Assembly (NCBI GenBank): GCA_034382075.1
Contig: JAXMOZ010000054.1
Coordinates: forward strand, 1-24,328
Length of the DNA stretch: 24,328 nucleotides
Source: JAEULH01 sp034382075
GTDB taxonomy: Bacteria; Pseudomonadota; Alphaproteobacteria; Rhodospirillales; Defluviicoccaceae
Direction of reading: 5' to 3'
Shown piece after piece: positions 23,407 to 24,328 of the stretch. The number at the start of each line of letters is the position of its first letter. Position 1 is the stretch's first letter. The translations under genes were made by a program, and so were the position numbers. The notes beneath the pieces are model-generated. The model had not been told where the DNA came from. It did no database searches and worked only from the letters and a program-made list of their open reading frames with translations.

Positions 23407-23468
23407 GTTTGTCAAACGAAACCGTAGCGTGTTATATTCCCTGACACACGAAACCGGTTGTCTGACAA
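23407..23468 (+). promoter_or_regulatory. carD promoter with two flanking palindromes
   Basis: TTGTCA (23409-23414) and TATATT (23433-23438) are 18 bp apart (or TTATAT at 17 bp), a strong sigma70-type match. The -35 box lies inside the perfect palindrome GTTTG-t-CAAAC (23407-23417), and a second perfect palindrome TTGTC-t-GACAA lies at 23458-23468. The 9-mer ACGAAACCG occurs at 23416-23424 and 23448-23456. The mRNA leader to the start codon would be about 140 nt. Confidence 0.68.
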
Positions 23469-23587
23469 GAGCGCTCCGCCGCCTGCGGGGGTGATAACCG
23501 ACCAATCAATAATGGCCTGTCGCTGCTCGCCGCACGGCGAGGCAGGATCGTTTGGGTGATGACGATCCGACCAGACGGCAGGTTTGG

Positions 23588-24115
23588 ATGGCCTTGAGTG
23601 GAGAGAGCTTGGACACGATGCGGGATGAATTTGCTTACCGTGCGGGGGATTACGTCGTCTACCCGACACACGGCGTCGGCAAGGTGCTGGGCGTCGAGAC
23701 GCGCGAAATTGCTGGCCAGGAGTTGCAACTCTTCGTCATCTCCTTCGATCGCGATCGGATGACCCTGCGGGTCCCGGTCAGCAAGGCCTCCAATGCGGGG
23801 CTCCGGCGGCTGAGCACCCGCAAGGTGATGGAGAATGCCCTCACCAAGCTGCAGGGCCGGGCGCGGGTGAAGCGCACCATGTGGAGCCGCCGGGCCCAGG
23901 AATACGAGGCGAAGATCAATTCCGGCGACCCGGTGTCCATCGCCGAGGTGATCCGCGACCTGCACCCCAACGTCGGCCAGCCGGATCAATCCTTCAGCGA
24001 GCGGCAGATCTACGAGGCGGCCTTCGATCGCCTGGTATGCGAGCTCGCCGCGCTCGAGAGCATCGACAAGCAGAAGGCCACCGAGAAGCTCGAGGAGCTG
24101 CTCGGCACGTCCTGA
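23588..24115 (+). CDS. carD: CarD/CdnL-family RNA polymerase-binding regulator
   Basis: The protein is 175 aa from ATG 23588, chosen for a GGCAGG site 5 nt upstream; TTG 23552 and ATG 23618 are alternatives, the last giving 165 aa. The N-terminal CarD/TRCF interaction domain starts AGDYVVYPTHGVGKVLGVET and continues LFVISFDRDRMTLRVPVSKA. The C-terminal half is helical and basic, with RVKRTMWSRRAQEYEAKINS, IAEVIRDLH and SERQIYEAAFDRL, typical of the DNA-binding part. CarD/CdnL binds the RNA polymerase beta subunit and stabilises open complexes, notably at rRNA promoters. Its own promoter region is described separately. Confidence 0.95.
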   Translation: MALSGESLDTMRDEFAYRAGDYVVYPTHGVGKVLGVETREIAGQELQLFVISFDRDRMTLRVPVSKASNAGLRRLSTRKVMENALTKLQGRARVKRTMWSRRAQEYEAKINSGDPVSIAEVIRDLHPNVGQPDQSFSERQIYEAAFDRLVCELAALESIDKQKATEKLEELLGTS

Positions 24116-24207
24116 CGCTGCCCGCGGCGTGGGCGGGAGCTTCGGCCTTCTCCTCTCCTAAAGCAATCTGTGATTGGGTTGATGCACCTGCCTCTACAAC
24201 GCCGTCA

Positions 24208-24328
24208 TCAACTCAGTTCTGGTTGGGGTTGGGGGGTCTTTTCGGCGTCGCGGATCCGGGCGTTGATGATGGTGATGAGCTTGCGCATGAGGGCGGTGAT
24301 GGCGACGAGGGGCTTTTTGCCGTTCTTG
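24208..24328 (-). CDS. IS110-family transposase, C-terminal end (partial, runs off the right edge)
   Basis: The last 39 codons plus TGA (24210-24208) are present. The peptide reads KNGKKPLVAITALMRKLITI then INARIRD and a Gln/Pro-rich tail. The KK.LVAI.ALMRKL...INA..RD pattern is the IS110-group C-terminus. The sequence differs from the fragment at 3-101, so these are two different elements. The roughly 90 bp between this stop and carD would hold the 3' end of the element. The catalytic parts lie outside the window. Confidence 0.75.
   Translation of the reverse strand, partial: KNGKKPLVAITALMRKLITIINARIRDAEKTPQPQPELS

Overview
The window is GC-rich chromosomal DNA that reads as an alphaproteobacterium, probably Rhodospirillales-like. 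The main reason is the right-hand block, which has a SUV3-type helicase, an S4-domain RNA-binding protein, an Azotobacter-type 7Fe ferredoxin and a CarD/CdnL regulator in one direction, an order I associate with that class. Lipoproteins, an MlaA homologue and MotA/ExbB-type membrane proteins show a Gram-negative envelope. The species cannot be named from this sequence. No rRNA, tRNA or CRISPR array was seen.

Layout. Bases 1-341 hold the 3' end of an IS110-family transposase and a cluster of small palindromic repeats. A Xre/MbcA-type antitoxin and a RES-domain toxin (342-1534, minus strand) follow, then an orphan lipoprotein (1775-2956, plus). A minus-strand cluster from 8055 to 3005 encodes phosphofructokinase, NhaA, a small lipoprotein, an alpha/beta-hydrolase lipoprotein and MlaA. 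Upstream of it lie a dispersed repeat, the stub of a HEPN toxin gene and its MNT antitoxin (8272-8729).

The centre (8829-15130, minus) is the most unusual part: seven tightly packed genes, several joined by ATGA or GTGA overlaps. In transcription order they encode a secreted 17-kDa-antigen-like protein, a membrane Ser/Thr kinase with an extracytoplasmic beta-helix, an FHA protein, a MotA/TolQ/ExbB-type channel subunit, a single-pass vWA protein, a second FHA protein and a second single-pass vWA protein. Both vWA proteins carry an aspartate in the N-terminal membrane helix, at the place where MotB, ExbD and TolR carry their proton-binding aspartate. I infer a proton-driven 5:2-type motor whose B subunits end in vWA domains and which is controlled by phosphorylation and FHA binding. 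The operon is divergent from a glycine-zipper lipoprotein gene, with overlapping predicted promoters.

To the right are two SDR oxidoreductases facing each other across an inverted second copy of the dispersed repeat, then MsrB, a protein-L-isoaspartate methyltransferase, the helicase/S4 pair, a TerB-like protein, FdxA and CarD. The window ends in the 3' part of a second, different IS110-family transposase. Repair functions (MsrB, Pcm), envelope lipid maintenance (MlaA) and RNA/transcription control (helicase, S4, CarD) are ordinary chromosomal functions. The accessory signal is concentrated in the toxin-antitoxin loci, the repeats and the vWA-motor operon.
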